This document shows positions 46,698-59,588 of a stretch of 64,000 nt of DNA, one piece after another. A model generated the notes under the pieces. That model was given only the letters and a program-made list of their open reading frames with translations. It did no database searches and was not told where the DNA came from. Where the stretch lies: contig CM057456.1 in the NCBI GenBank assembly GCA_016271365.2, forward strand, positions 162,850,501 through 162,914,500, read 5' to 3'. The DNA comes from Neoceratodus forsteri (lineage: Eukaryota; Chordata; Ceratodontiformes; Ceratodontidae). Position 1 is the stretch's first letter. Each line of letters opens with the position of its first letter. The position numbers and the translations under genes are program-made.

Positions 46698-49221
46698 GTA
46701 AGGTGAGTTCCCGTCACTACTACCTACTGCACCAAAACTAAAAGCAAAGAGGAACTGACTTTCAGTGGCACCACAACAGGCACTACTGGTCTGGTAACCA
46801 AAATGATTATATTAAATAAAATAAACCTCATATGTACAGGAAAGTGTGTAATGGTATCTCTGGTTTCTGGTGAAAATAAAACTGATACTGTTTGTGCTCC
46901 CAGAGCCCCTTGGTGCCAGTACAGTCTTATTGTGTACACTTAGGATACTTATTCCTCATACTATTACAAACTATTGGTGTAGAACACAGAACAATGCTCT
47001 CCTCATGAAGGGCAGAGGGGTTCTGAGAGCAAATGAGGGACTGTCCCTCATAATGTGGGACAGCTGAGAGGCATGGTTACTGTCCACAGATATCAACAGC
47101 AGAAAATAAGACAGTCCTAGACCGCAGTCAATATTTGAGATGTAAATCAGAAAGCTTTGAAATCTCCCTTGAACAGCTTTTTGGTTGCTGGAAACCGAAG
47201 GTCAGTCAGCCTTGAAGGCTAAAATATTCCCATTCTCTACTCAACTTGTTACAAGAGGAAGTAAACAGTGAGCACTGTTAGGATTTCTAGTTTTGTCTGA
47301 AGAAAGAGGGGCTTCAGTTGTATCCTACTTAGGGAAGATCTGTTACAAGATCTGTTACCCACCCTGTGTTGGATGGTGTCTGGGAAATAAAAAGATTACA
47401 GGTATGACTTTGTGGAACTCTGACAGAACTGGCAAACTGCAAACTGAGGCCCAATAGCAGGGACTGGGCTGTTACGGAATCCTACTGGTAGGCTCCGCTG
47501 ATGTAACATTGGGCATACAGAATGAGGAGGCTAGCTGTGTAATCTCAATGTCTACAGTCCCTTTTTCTTTTAGGGTGTTTTTGTCTCTTTGTAATGTGTA
47601 CTGTCTGCTTCTCAGTGGGGCATTTTTGATATTCAGGTTTAAAAAAAACAAAGTTGATCACACACAAACATTACTGTAGATAAAAAGATACAGTATGCCT
47701 TTCACAATTCTTATTAAGTATAAAATACATAATGATAACCTGTAAAGGTTTTTTGTCATCTTTATAATGTAAATTAGACCTCTCTCAATTCCAAGACCCC
47801 ATGGTTTTAATAATTATTTTGAGTACTTAAATTCTACTCTGGTTATCCCCCTCTCATTATCCCCAAAGCTTTGTTGGCACAGAGTAGTAAAACATAACCC
47901 ACACTGTAAAACGCATTAAATCTGACGCTACGCTGAAAAGAACCGTTATTATTCTCACGATCAGCTATCAAATGGCCATAGTCTCCAGACTCCAGCTCCT
48001 AACTTTGCCTTTGATTTCATTTTTGCTCTGCCTTAGGTGCTCACTCAATTATGTATGCTTCATTTAATAACACACTTAGAGTCAAAAGATGCATGCTGTT
48101 TTATGCATACTGCAATTGATTTTTCAAGTTTCTGGCACCAGCAGAGACAGTTCCGTGTTGCCTTCAAAAAGGCAGTCAAGCTCGTGCATTTCTGTACAAA
48201 ATATTAATGCATAGCCGTACTTCTTAAAGATCATCACTTATTTTTATCTGAGGCCCACTGGGAATGACCCAGCAGATGGTGAAAGCTGAGGACAGTGAGG
48301 ATCTGAAGTAGAAATCAAACACCAAGGTAAGACCAGAGGTGCCTACACTTCACACATGGATCAAACTGAGCTGAACATTGCCTGTAAAGCTCACTGAGAT
48401 GTCCACATGAAATATGCTCTGTACAGCAAATGCAAAGTATATAGCATGGTATAGCAAGAATCTGCTAATAGATCACAGACCAGGTTAATAAGAAGGTAAA
48501 GCACCTATCAGAATGGATTCAAATAAACATAATTTGTAATCAGTTCTTTTCATACCATAATACTGTACCTCTGACAGTACCTGTCACTTATTTTACTTCT
48601 AAAAATTTCTGCCCCAGATAAGGAGGGTATTGACCTACACTGTACACTAAAACTTTAAAGCAGAAATTCAAATTCATATTACTTTATGATGATCAGTTAA
48701 CTGTAAACTTTTTTAAACAATAGAGCACTCATTTCACAGTGTCCCAGACTTTTAGTGCAAGATTGTATATATGTGTACTGCATTTGTGGGCCAATCCCAC
48801 ATGTTTTTCTATGTGTGAATTTTAGTGCTCTTGAAAGATCCTGGATTGACGGCACTGATAACTGAAACCCTCTGTTTACCCACATGACAGATACAGCACA
48901 CCAATTACAATGCAAGCTTCCTTACAATGCCTCATCAATGTGCCTCAACCCTGTCATGGAGGGATCACTGCATACTGCAGGTGAGAGAGTTGTTCAGACT
49001 CCATGCCCATTCAGTTCTCGGCTCTTATGTGAGACTGCCAACAAGGATACCAATTGGTGCCAACTATGTGGGTGATTTTTAAATATGGACACCTGTCCAT
49101 TGGGAACTGGATGGAAATCACCACAACATATTTCACATAGGCCACAGAACAGGCCTCAGCTGATAACAGCTTTTGGGGTTCCATGTCAGAAGAGTGAGCA
49201 GAATAATGGTGAACCATCACA
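46698..49221. other. Intron sequence, no gene recognised
   Basis: No named repeat. A plus-strand block at 48888-48980 is bounded by tgacag and gtgaga and could mimic an exon, but it lies opposite to the host gene and encodes nothing I recognise. Confidence 0.4.
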
Positions 49222-49587
49222 ATGGCGCCAAACCCACAGCATGAACACTATTTGAAAAGTGTTTTCTTGCAGGGGCTTTGCCTCCCTCAAGCCCCCACAT
49301 CCCCTCCCTTTGTGGGAGGCTTTGCCACCCACCCCCTTAATTTAGATTCCTACTTTGGGGGCACAACTCGGGATGGGGCAAAACCATGGTCATGCAAACA
49401 TGTTGTCAGCTTGTTGTTCCTTCACCTGCTGTGGCAGTTCACCATTATTTGTTCACCCTTTCATGGGATACTGGCTTTCAGCTACTCTGACTTGGGCTGG
49501 ATTTAAACCAGTGACCTAGAGGTGAAAGTGTGAAAGGCTCCTTAACTCACTACCATTCCACTGAGCCATTCAGTTCCCCAGTCCCTC
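49222..49587 (-). mobile_element. tRNA-derived SINE
   Basis: On the minus strand from about 49580, tggctcagtggaatgg is a full polymerase III A box. About 50 bases later ggtttaaatccagcc contains a near-perfect B box. A tRNA-unrelated body with inverted GC-rich pieces follows down to about 49230. Its 5' end abuts the L2-like tail at 49590. The intact A and B boxes suggest it is younger than the SINE at 6135. Confidence 0.78.
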
Positions 49588-49589
49588 AC

Positions 49590-50690
49590 ATTATTTATTT
49601 ATTTAGATTTTGGTAACTGGGTAAGCCCACTGAGACCAGAGCTCCCTTTTATAGGCGACCTGGAATTAGTTACAGTGAACACATACATAGGTATAATATA
49701 CAGTAGTTTTAACTGAATACATATTTATTTACAGTGAATACATACATAGATATTAATGTACAGTAGTTTTAGCTGATACATATGGGGAGTAGGTATCAAA
49801 CATTGGGCACAGAGACAGCAGGTATCATAAGGCTCACAGGTATTAAGACAGGTACACAGTACATTTAGCATTTTCCATAAGAGATTCTTGGGGTAGGAAG
49901 GTGTGGTTCAGCTGGTGGTAGCAGGGAGTAGGTCCAGGCGAGAGCTAGCGTTTACAACCACAGAGGCTAAGTTCCAGGAGGTCACTTTGAGGCCTGCTTT
50001 AAACCCTGGGAGAGTAAGCTTGTCAACCAGACTTGCTGGGAGGGCATTCCATAAGTAGGGAGCTGTGTATTGGAAGGGCTTGCCTTGGTGGGTGTGAACA
50101 CGGGGGATATCGAGGGGCGACTTGCTGTGGATCGCAGGGTTTGGCGCTGGACGTTTGGAGTGAGCAGCCCACGCAGGTGTGGAGGAGGGCGAGAAGGTGA
50201 ATTTAAAGACCAGATAGGCAGAAGAGTAGGCCAGCTTGTGCCATAGGGTGGGCCAGTTTAGGTCCGCGAGGGCCTGCATGAGTGGTGCCTCCTGGGGAGG
50301 AGTTTGTTGCAAAGTGAGCCACTCTGTGATAGAGCATGGAGAGTTTGTTGAGCTCTGTCTCTCGGAGGAACTGTAGTATGGGGAACCATATAGGATGGAG
50401 GGAGGAGGTTGCAGTTGGCTATGGCTCGTGGTGCCTCACCCAGAGGGAGTTGCCCAGGCGGTAGAGGAGACCAAGCCTCTGGTGGATGTATCATGTTAAG
50501 GAATCAATGTGTGGTTTATAGGTCAGCTCCTGGTTATGGAGAACCCAAGGTACTTGAACTGGTCTATGACCTGTACTTCAACAAGAGTTTGACAAGTAAG
50601 CATACTTCCACTTTTCTTTTTACTGAATATGAAAATCCAGTTGCTACAGTGTCTGATAGTGTGTGAAGTAAAAGGGAATCTTTGGTTGAT
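49590..50690 (-). mobile_element. L2-like LINE, 3' portion
   Basis: Minus strand. The 3' tail (ttatttatttattt then ggtaactgggtaagccc) is at 49590-49645. The C-terminal coding part at 49908-50312 includes FQYTAPYLWNALPASL, the typical end of L2-like ORF2. The reverse transcriptase core is missing, so it is strongly 5' truncated. The tail is shared with the copy at 51793. Confidence 0.78.
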
Positions 50691-51792
50691 GGGAGCAAGC
50701 ACATGTGAGGAGTTCTACCTCAGGAATTCGTTGTTTTATACCTCTTAACAGGGACAACCTTTAATCTGTGAAAGCTGACACCAAGCAGAAGAGGGTTAGT
50801 TAGGTACCTGTGCCATACACTGAAGACTGGCAAAAGAATGTTTCTGGAAACTTCCTTCTGTTATTTTACTGCAACATTTGCACAGCTCTCACTGTATTTC
50901 AAGTTTCAGTCTGTGCTTTTGGTAGGCGTATCAGAGAAGTGCTCTGCCATCCCATTTGAGGTCTCTGATGCTGTTTTTTACCCAGTAACCACTGTCCCTC
51001 TCAAAACGTGATTTTAAGATTATCTTTGAATAGTTAAACAAAACATTGGTGTAAATTGTTGCTTATAGAGTTCCAGGCAAGCTTTTGTGCTTTCTTCCCT
51101 AATATAAGCAGCATCATCTGTATTTGACAATTTCACTCACCCAGCTTTCAAAGAGGGAAGTAAAAACAGCCTGCTGTTATGCAAACTAACTACTTGTGAT
51201 CATAATTCAGGTAACCCTTTTACTAAAGTATAACAACACCTTTCTCTTCAAAATCATCAGAACCCCACAATAAGAAATCAAAATTCTTTAAAAAACACTG
51301 CATATTGCTATTAATTGTTTTCTATAATGTAAAACTGTTGGGGAGGATTTTTAAACCTATGTCTAGATGCAATTTTCTATTGCACATTTTTGGACAACAA
51401 CAGAACTGCCCTATGTCTAATTTTCAAAACTCTGACTTAGATACATTCATTTTGTACAGTTCAGATATAAATGTACCCGTAGAGGCAAATTTTAGATAGA
51501 AACAGCAAGTCTATCATTTACGTCTATGTCTAACATTTTCTAACCAACAACTGGATATAAAGTACCATAAAACAGCTAGACATTCTGCAAGCACAGCAAG
51601 TCAGACTTTTAAAATAGCCTCATGTTATGACCTTTGAAAATCCTACCCAACATAACTAGGAGTTGGTCCATTTTATGACTTTTGAAAATCCCACCTGTGT
51701 ATGTGTGTAAGTGTGTGTGTGTGTGTGTATATACATGTGTACATGTGTGTGTGTCTTTGCATGCATGTATTATAGCTATATCTAGTTTATGT
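50691..51792. other. Intron sequence, no gene recognised
   Basis: AT-rich. A (GT)n microsatellite lies at 51696-51754. No exon or named repeat is seen. Confidence 0.4.
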
Positions 51793-53260
51793 ATTTTATT
51801 TATTTATTTGAAATTTGGTAACTGGGTAAACCCACTGAGACAATGCAGTCCCTTTTCAGGGGTGACCCAGGGTTAGGGATACAATACTTAAAATCATCAA
51901 ACAATATATATACAGTGTACAACAAAGATAAATGAAACAGCTTATTTATAAGTGGTAATTTAGTAGAGAATATGTACAACAGATGTTCAGTATGTTTACA
52001 ATGGAGTCCAAGGAATTTATTACAATGGTACTTCAGCTAAACAAAGCAGGGTGAGACTGTAGGATGAAGTAGTGATTCAGAGAGGAGCACCTGAAAGCAG
52101 CTAGAGAGCTGAGGGAGGGAAGAAAAAGGAAGGAATTCCAAAGGGTAGGGGCAGAGTAAGCAAATGAATGCCTGCCAATCGCTAGATGAGGAGAGGGTGA
52201 ACAGCAATGGAGAAAGTGATGAACAGAGTAACCAAGTTGAAGTTTTATATACCAATAGGTTACTCAGACAGGGGAAGAGAATAGGAAGGCAAATTTGTAG
52301 GCAAAGCAGAGGAAAAAATTGTAAGTTATGGTAGTAGTTAGGCCAGCCTTGTGCAGATAAAACTGCAGTGGTGGCTCCGAGAGTTTGTTCAAAGGGCAAA
52401 TCGACCACCTGTAATAAAGATTCTGGTTGTGCAAACAGAGGTTTTGCTGAGTGAAGGAGAGGGCACCATAGAACAGTATAGGGAGGAGGGAGGAAGTGGC
52501 AATCTTTGACAGAAGTCATGCAATAGGTGAGGGCAAATCGGTAAAGCAACTCAAGTTTTTAGTTACGTCTTTTGTGATCACTGTTACATGCTCATCAAAG
52601 GAGAGACAAGGGTCCAGCAGTACACCAAAGTATTTGAAAGACATAATGGATTCAAGGAATCACCTGATATGGATCAAATAAAGGGTGCATGATCAGAAGC
52701 AATCAGAAAAGGGAGTTGTGAAACAACATCGCCTTTGCATTATCGATGTTGAGAGCTAGGTGGTTTTCAAGGAACCAGTTCCTTGGCAATTGGAAGACTG
52801 CTGTTAGATTCTGATTGAGCCATTGAATATCTTTATGAGACTGGAGTAGAATGGCATCATTAGCATAGAGTTGCACTAAGGACTCTCCACAGTGCAGGGA
52901 AGGTTATTTATAAATAGTGAGAACAAAGGGGCCCCAGGATGGAATCCTGTGTAACGCTATAAGCCATGGTCCTGAGTGAAGAGAGAGCCCCAGACCATTT
53001 CACCATTTCAGAGTGGCTTGATAGGTAATTTTGAAACCAGCTCAGAGAATGAAAGTCCATGCCCAGCAGATGAAGTTTATGCAGAAGAAGGGTATAATTA
53101 ACAAGTCAAAGGCCTTTGTTAAGTCTACAAATATGGCCCCAGTAGCTAGACTATCAAGAGAGCTGAAAATATCAGAGGTCACCTTAGTAAGAGCCATGAG
53201 GGTACTGTAATTCTTTCTGAAACCATGCAGACAATCGGCCAATCTATATCGATATCAATG
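51793..53260 (-). mobile_element. L2-like LINE with part of the reverse transcriptase
   Basis: Minus strand. The tail attttatttatttatttg and ggtaactgggtaaaccc at 51793-51840 matches the copy at 49590. The polymerase box is YANDAIL (usual YADD) at 52856-52867, followed by LLQSHKDIQWLN. Upstream, HGFRKNYSTLMALTKVTSDI and FVDLTKAFD lie at 53080-53230. Frameshifts separate these parts. The element starts abruptly at 53260. Confidence 0.82.
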
Positions 53261-53555
53261 TATGTGTACAACCACCCCACCCATGAGGTTTGCTAAGGCT
53301 AGAGATCATAAAGAGAAGTCTGTTATGCTTTCAGTTTAATGGCAGCTGGTTCATGGTTAGAAATGATCTTTGAAAGTGGTTTGGTGCCTTCACTCTGACG
53401 ATTCTTATGACAGAGTGCTGCCATGGTGTTTCCACAGGAAATACATTCAACCCCAACCCTCTGTAACAGGGAACACAACAAACAGTCCCTCCTCACATAA
53501 CTCCAAACATGCAAATAAACAGCAAGGCAATAATGGCAAATATGTCAGCAGTTAT

Positions 53556-55545
53556 AACATAGAAACATAGACTTTGATGGCAGATAGGACCGCTTGGCCC
53601 ACCCAGTCTGCCCATTTCCTACCTAATGGATAAGCTGCAGATCCTAGTTAACCAGCAGCCTACTTCTTCCTACTCCCACACCCTAGAATTGCCTTATGAC
53701 TGTCCCATGCATGTTTGAATTCCACCACTGTTTTGACTCCACAACCTTCTCGGAAGGCCGTCTTCCATGCATCCACAACCCTCTCTGTGAAAAATACTTC
53801 CTTAAATTACTCTGAGCCACCCCATCTTCAAATTGTGCCCCTTGTTCTTGCACACCTCTTTTTTTGAAAGATGCTACCCTCTTGGACTTTGTTGATTCCC
53901 TTGAGGTACTTGAAAGTTTCTATCATGTCCCCTCTCCCTCCTTTCCTCGAGGCTATACATATTAAGCTCCTTAAGTCTCTCTTCATATGTCTTCCTGTGC
54001 AGACCCTGCACCATTTTAGTTGCCCTCTCTGGACAGCTTCCATCCTGTCTATGTCTTTGCAGAGATTGGGTCTCCAGAACTGCACGCAGTACTCCAGATG
54101 GGGTCTGACCAGCTGTCTGTACAGAGGGATAATAACTTCCTGTTTTCTACTGGTGATGCCTCTCCTATGCATCCCAGTATCCCCCAACCCTCCTTGCTGC
54201 CCTCTCACATTGCTTGCCCACCTTTAGGTCATCTGATATGACTACCCCCAGGTCCCTTTCCATTTTGTTGTTGTTAGTATCTCACGCCCCATTTGTACTC
54301 TTCCCTGGGTTTTGTTTCCCAGGTGCATTACCTGCACTTCTTAGCATTGAATCTAAGCTGCCATACATTTGACCATTCCTCTAACCTTGCCAAGTCCCTT
54401 CTCATCCTTTCCACCCCACCTTGTGCATCAACTCTGTTGCAGATCTTTGTGTCATCTGCAAAGAGACATACTTTTCCTTCCAGTTCCTCTGCAATGTCAT
54501 GCATAAAGACATTGAAGAGGGACCGGTCCTAATACTGAACCCTGCACCACTAGTAACCCCCCTTTCTTCACAGAGTGGACCCATTTTACTATTACCTCTG
54601 TGTCCTATTCTCCAGCCAATTCTTTACCCAGGCTGTCATCTTGGGACCCACTCCCAGGCTGGCTAATTTGTGTATTAATCTTTTGTGTGGGACTGTGTCA
54701 AATGCCTTGCTAAAGTCTAGGTAGGCCATGTCCACAGCCCTCCCTGATCTACTACTTTGGTCACCCAGTCAAAGAAATCTATCAGATTTGTCTGGCATGA
54801 CCTTCCAGCTGTGAATCCATTTTGCCTTGGGTCCTGTGCCCTCTAGCCTCTAGATACTCAACAATTCTTTCCTTCAGAAGTAATTCCATCTTTTCCCTAC
54901 CACTGAGGTTAAACCAACAGGTCTGTAGTTTCCTGCTTCTGCCTTGCTCCCACTTTGTGAAGGGAATCACATCTGCCCTCCTCCAGTCCTCGGGTACCAC
55001 CCCATCCTCCCATGATTTGTTAAAGAGGGTAGTCAGTGGTGTCACTAGTTCTACCCTTAGTTCTTTTAGAATTCTGGGATGAATCCCATCAGGCCCCATT
55101 GCTTTGTCCACCTTCAGTTTTAAGAGTTCTTTCAGAACCCTTTCTTCTGTAAATGGGCTGGTATCAACTTCTGTATCCAGAGTGTTTCTACTGTTTGTTT
55201 TAGGTACCTCCCCCTCTTCCTTTGTAAATACTGAGCAAAATATTTGTTTAGTATCTCTGCCTTTTCACAGTCACCCTCTGCCACCCTCCCTCCCCTTTAT
55301 TAAGCCTCACTATCCCTCCTTGGTCTTCCTTTGCTCCCTGATGTACCTATAAAAGGTTTTATCCCCTTCTTAACTGAGTTGTCTATCTTTTCCTCAGTTT
55401 GGGCCTTTGCTGTTCTGACTGCCTTCCCAGCTTCCTTTTGCTTTAACTGATACAGTTCTCTGTCCTGCTCCTTCTGTGATTCCTTGTACTTCCTGAATGC
55501 TTTCTTTTCTCTTGAACCTTCACTGCCACTTCTACATAACCAATG
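53556..55545 (-). mobile_element. 5'-truncated CR1 LINE, relatively well preserved
   Basis: Minus strand with a 3' tail acatagaaacatag at 53556-53570 and a cccacccagtctgccca motif. The C-terminal segment at 53828-54208 includes IIPLYRQLVRPHLEYCVQFW. The polymerase box FADDTKICNRV is intact at 54451-54462 and just downstream. The finger region at 54782-55111 reads MGPDGIHPRILKEL and VPEDWRRADVIP. The upper part encodes a Lys/Arg-rich linker (RKYKESQKEQDRELYQL) at 55440-55510. Fewer frameshifts than the other CR1 copies make it the youngest one. Confidence 0.88.
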
Positions 55546-55618
55546 AGGTTTATTTTGGGGTTGGATTTGAGAACAAGGTAGGGGACAAGGGAAGCAAAGG
55601 TGAAAATAATCAAAGACT

Positions 55619-55676
55619 TACCATAACAGTAGATCCTTGAGAGAATCTCCTCCATTAGGCCAAACCTTTGGAACTG
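55619..55676. repeat. Half of an inverted repeat shared with 59446-59545
   Basis: cttaccataacagtagatcc through gaatctcctccattaggcc is the reverse complement of 59446-59482. Its right part, tctcctccatta-gcca, also matches 59517-59545 directly. The two copies bracket family X copy 3. Confidence 0.6.
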
Positions 55677-55847
55677 TAAGCCGTCAGCACCACACAAAAC
55701 ATTTTGCTAGCCAGGGGCAGCCCACAATGACATGCAGTGCCAACACATATATAACATGGGTGACTCAATCACTCCATGGTTCCCCACCAGAGATTAGCTG
55801 CAGAGGGTCTCTACCTATGAGGAACCAGGAGACTAGACCAGTACCAG

Positions 55848-58800
55848 GCAAAACAAGCATTTGTCAATGCCGAATGTTGGCTTGCTGACATTGGCATTGG
55901 TAGTGCAGGAGTTAGAAATGCAAAACAGGAATGGCAGTGAAGTATTGAAGAACCACCAACACCCTGCCCTGCAGAGACTGAAAAGTGTTGGGAGTATGGC
56001 TTTGGGTTGGCCATAATGCTTATGGCATTCCAGCTCATCCCACCCTGCAGAGAGTGACAGGAGTTGGGGTGTGCATTGGGGTCTTGGCCCTATGCTCACC
56101 CATTCTGTAAGGAAATAGGCTGAGATGAGTTTCATATAGGAGAATGGGGTGGAGGTTAGGGTGACAGAACCCAAGGCACACCTCAATGCCTGTCAGTGGT
56201 TGTAGGGTGGGGTAGAATTCTGTGAACATTATGGCTGATGAACCCAAGTTACACCCCAATGCCTGTCAATCTCTACAGGGTGGGTAAGGGTTGGATACCT
56301 TAACGCCCCGGTGTTTGTTGGTATTTTCTTACCCAAATTAACATTGGCTATTTGGGACCCAACCTCATGAAGAGTGGCACTACTATTTCGCTTCTCAATC
56401 CTGAAAAGGTGATTTTGCACAGTAACTGCACCATTGGGATTCGGAGGTGCGAACACATTTTGGGTAGGACTGCAAAAATGACAGCTGTACTGTTCATGAG
56501 AAAGTGTAAAAAAAAATGGCAATGTTGAAAATCTAGAGTGAAAATGAAAAATTTGCAAACTTATGAGCATGCATAGATACTGCACAAAGCACACCCATAA
56601 TCGCGATCATTTTTGGGAATTTGTTTTACCAAATTTTCAACATGGGAATTTTGGGACATTTCTTCATGAACAGTGGCATTGTGATTTTGTTACTCTGTCC
56701 GAAGTTGATTTGGCACAGCGACCATTGCCCATTGTGCACCACAGATTCTCAAGAAACGTGTTTCAGGCAGGATGGGAAAATGGCCATTACTGTTCATAAG
56801 GAGACATGCAAAAATGGCAGTGTTGAAAAGCTGGGAGGAAAATATAAAAATTGATGAAGTTACAATCGGTATAGAAAACTGCATGATTTGACGCTGGTAA
56901 CGTAGTCATTTTTTAATTTTTCACCAAATTTGCAACATGGCTTTTTGGGACCTCTCCTCATGAACACTGTCACTGTGATTTTCTTTTTTTTTAAGCCTTC
57001 TTTATTAGATTATTACAAGTTACATACATACACACATTAATCCTGGGAAGCCCAGTAGCCTAAACCCAAACTGGTTGTGTAACCTATGTACAATAACAAC
57101 TGTGTACATACACAGCCGGGGATGGCCCTCCATAACATGAAACCAGATCTATTCATAACTATGTCCTGGGTAGACAATATCATTAGTAACATAGCACTCA
57201 GAGGTGGGCCTCTGCATCAATAACCTCATTGCCCACCAAGTTTATTAAGTGAAGGCCAATTACTTAAAACTAGGACACCCTGAGTAGTCCCCGCTGAATT
57301 CTCCTGGAAAGAGAGAGAGTTTCCACCCATTCCTGAGCCCTGCAGACCCAAGCCTTTATTCTACAATCATTTCCTGGTGTCTGCTTGAACCTAAAAACAG
57401 TCACGAATAATTTCACCTTTGACACCGAAATAATCCATATAATACTGTATAATTCTACAATGTAAAAATCTTTGCTCATCACAACCCGACACAGAACTAC
57501 ATTTGTCCATTGCCGATCTGCAGTAGATAGATAGATAGATAGATAGCCACTAAAATCGACCATCTTTTATCATACAACCCTTTCTTTCCTCCAAGTACAA
57601 GAACCTCTTTATTCTTCCCAAAGCCCATATAAGGTCTCTCACCCAATGCACATAGGCATATCTGTGGTCATCCTTCCAATGTTTCAGAATGAAGAACTTG
57701 ACCAATTGTGTCATCAAGGATATATGATATTTAGGTGTGACCACATATTTGTGACATATCTCCTAATATGCAAATTTTGGGCTGTATAAAGTCAGAGTAA
57801 TCCAGCATAGGGTCCATGTGTTGTTTAATTTCAATCCAAGAGTATATTTTACTGCAGTCCCACATAACATGTAGGGTATCTTCTGCCTCAATTCGCATCT
57901 AAAACATAGGTCTGTCTGTCTCAGCTGCCTGTCATATAATTTCTTAGGGGTATATTACATATTAGAGGCAATAAAGAACTGCATAATTCTATATTGGGTA
58001 TATATTTGATACACCTCAGATGACATCCCATGAGCTGCTGAGGCCAAGTCACTGTGATTTTCTTAATCTGTCCCAAACATTGAATTCCCACAGCGCCATG
58101 CCATTGTGTGTGCCAGATGCCAAACACATTTCAGGCAGGATGTAAAATGACACTGCGCTGTTCATAAGGAGGTGTAAACACATGGCAATGTTGAAAATCT
58201 GGAGTGAAAATATTAGAAATTCTTGGTTATGAGCGCAGCGTGGAAACAGTGCTAATGCACGCCATAATGTTAAAGCTGACAAAGCCACCAAATTTGCAGC
58301 ATAGGTTATGGGAGCAGCTCACCTTTATGAACAGTGGCACTGTTATTTTGTTAATCGTCCCAAAGGTGATTCCATGCAGTGACTGCAAAATCACCTTTTG
58401 AGACCGAATAATGAAATGACAGTGACTGATTTCATTAGAGGGGTCCCAAGACTCCATGTTGAAAATTTGGAACCAAAAGTCAAAAATGGCTGAGATATCC
58501 ACCTAAGTTGAACCCCCATTGATGCCATTATACAGCTTTCGTGATTTTCTTCAGTTTGCAGTCGACTTTTGAAGAGTTCAGATGTCTCCTGCTCCACGAA
58601 GATCACCGCATCAGGCCTCCAGAGGTAAGTATGGAGTGGAGATGCGGGGAGGTGGGGTGACAGAAGGTGGGTGTGGGTTGGTGAGGAGGGTGTCATGATA
58701 ACAGGGACCATTTTTGTTTACAGGCCCCCCAAAAAAACACAATGTTGGGGAAGTTTTTTACAAGTTTCATAAAGATTTGGGCACACTGGGGTGGGCTCCC

Positions 58801-59330
58801 TAGTGTGCCATCTGGTTTTTGGGGACTGAAGCCAACGAGGATTGGGCAGCTCATCAGCAAAGAAAGCATGTCTGTGTTGGGGGCATGATGCTGAGGGGAC
58901 TGGTCAGCCTTAGTCAGCAGACAAATGAAACTGGTGGACATTATGTTGATGAGGATTGGGCACCCATCGGCAAACAAATTGAACTGGGGAGCGGGCATGC
59001 CAACAGGGGATTGGCACCACGAAGTCAGCTTTCCAGGGATTGCAAGAGCCACCACCATGTTTATTGAAATGTTTCACCAGGACTGGCATGTAATGGGCGT
59101 GTCAGATCTGCCACTGCAATGACAGAGCCTGTCTCTGATTGCAGCGGCAGATTCATTCAAGTTAGGTGGCACTCTCTGAAACTGCTGTCATTACCAGCAT
59201 GCTCACTGATTGGTGGCTGGGGACACACCCACTAAAGCATCCCTGGATTACACAACTCTGACATACCTTTGAAAGTGCTACTACAGTACTACTACCGCCA
59301 AGATGTTGCTTGCATACGAGTCAAGCCAGC
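55848..59330 (+). mobile_element. Family X element, copy 3, with a nested L1 fragment
   Basis: Plus orientation. The left end aacaagcatttgtcaatgcc is followed by gaatgttggcttgctgac. Then come four to five approximately 85-base minisatellite units with the ccctgcagagactga / ctacagggtgggt core (55950-56310), and 293-295-base palindromic units near 56355, 56650 and 56945. An L1 fragment interrupts (56986-58047), and the last unit follows at about 58305. The exon-like segment with ccagaggtaagtatgg lies near 58618-58633. The GC repeat (gcacactggggtgggctc, 58790) and the terminal hairpin ttgcttgcatacgagtcaag near 59308-59330 close the element. No coding sequence was found. Confidence 0.75.
56969..58064 (-). 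mobile_element. 5'-truncated L1-type 3' fragment with 17-bp target-site duplication
   Basis: gtcactgtgattttctt occurs at 56969-56985 and again at 58048-58064, inside a family X unit that is continuous once the insert is removed. A T run follows the left copy, so the element reads on the minus strand. The 1,062-base insert encodes only the L1 C-terminus: KYHISLMTQLVKFFILKHWK and LIWALGRIKRFLYLEER at 57570-57730. A (GATA)n run lies at 57524-57546. Confidence 0.9.
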
Positions 59331-59445
59331 ATAAAAAGGATAGGCATGGGACTGGGAACAGGATGCACGAAGTAAAGTTTTAGGTACAGCTTCTGATATA
59401 ACCTCAGGATACTGAAAGGGGGATGAAGGAGGGTATGGCATAGTC

Positions 59446-59531
59446 TAATGGAGGAGATTTTCTCATCTGCTATTATGGTAAGTCCTTCCATAACTGTCCT
59501 ATCTTCATCAGGGATATCTCCTCCATTAGAC
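59446..59531. repeat. Short palindromic element
   Basis: Arms ctaatggaggagat (59446-59459) and atctcctccattag (59518-59531) are exact complements, with about 58 bases between. Half of it recurs at 55619-55676. Confidence 0.7.
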
Positions 59532-59588
59532 CACACCTTTGGAATGACTACCAAGCCATAGAAAGAAAACAAGGAGGATGGCACAGTC

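Noticed and set aside
48888..48980. Plus-strand exon-like block
   Set aside because: It is opposite in strand to the host gene, with no recognisable product and no neighbouring exons.
52037..52549. Minus-strand open frame of 170 codons
   Set aside because: It falls inside the L2-like LINE and is explained as part of its 3' coding/untranslated region in a broken frame; not a separate gene.
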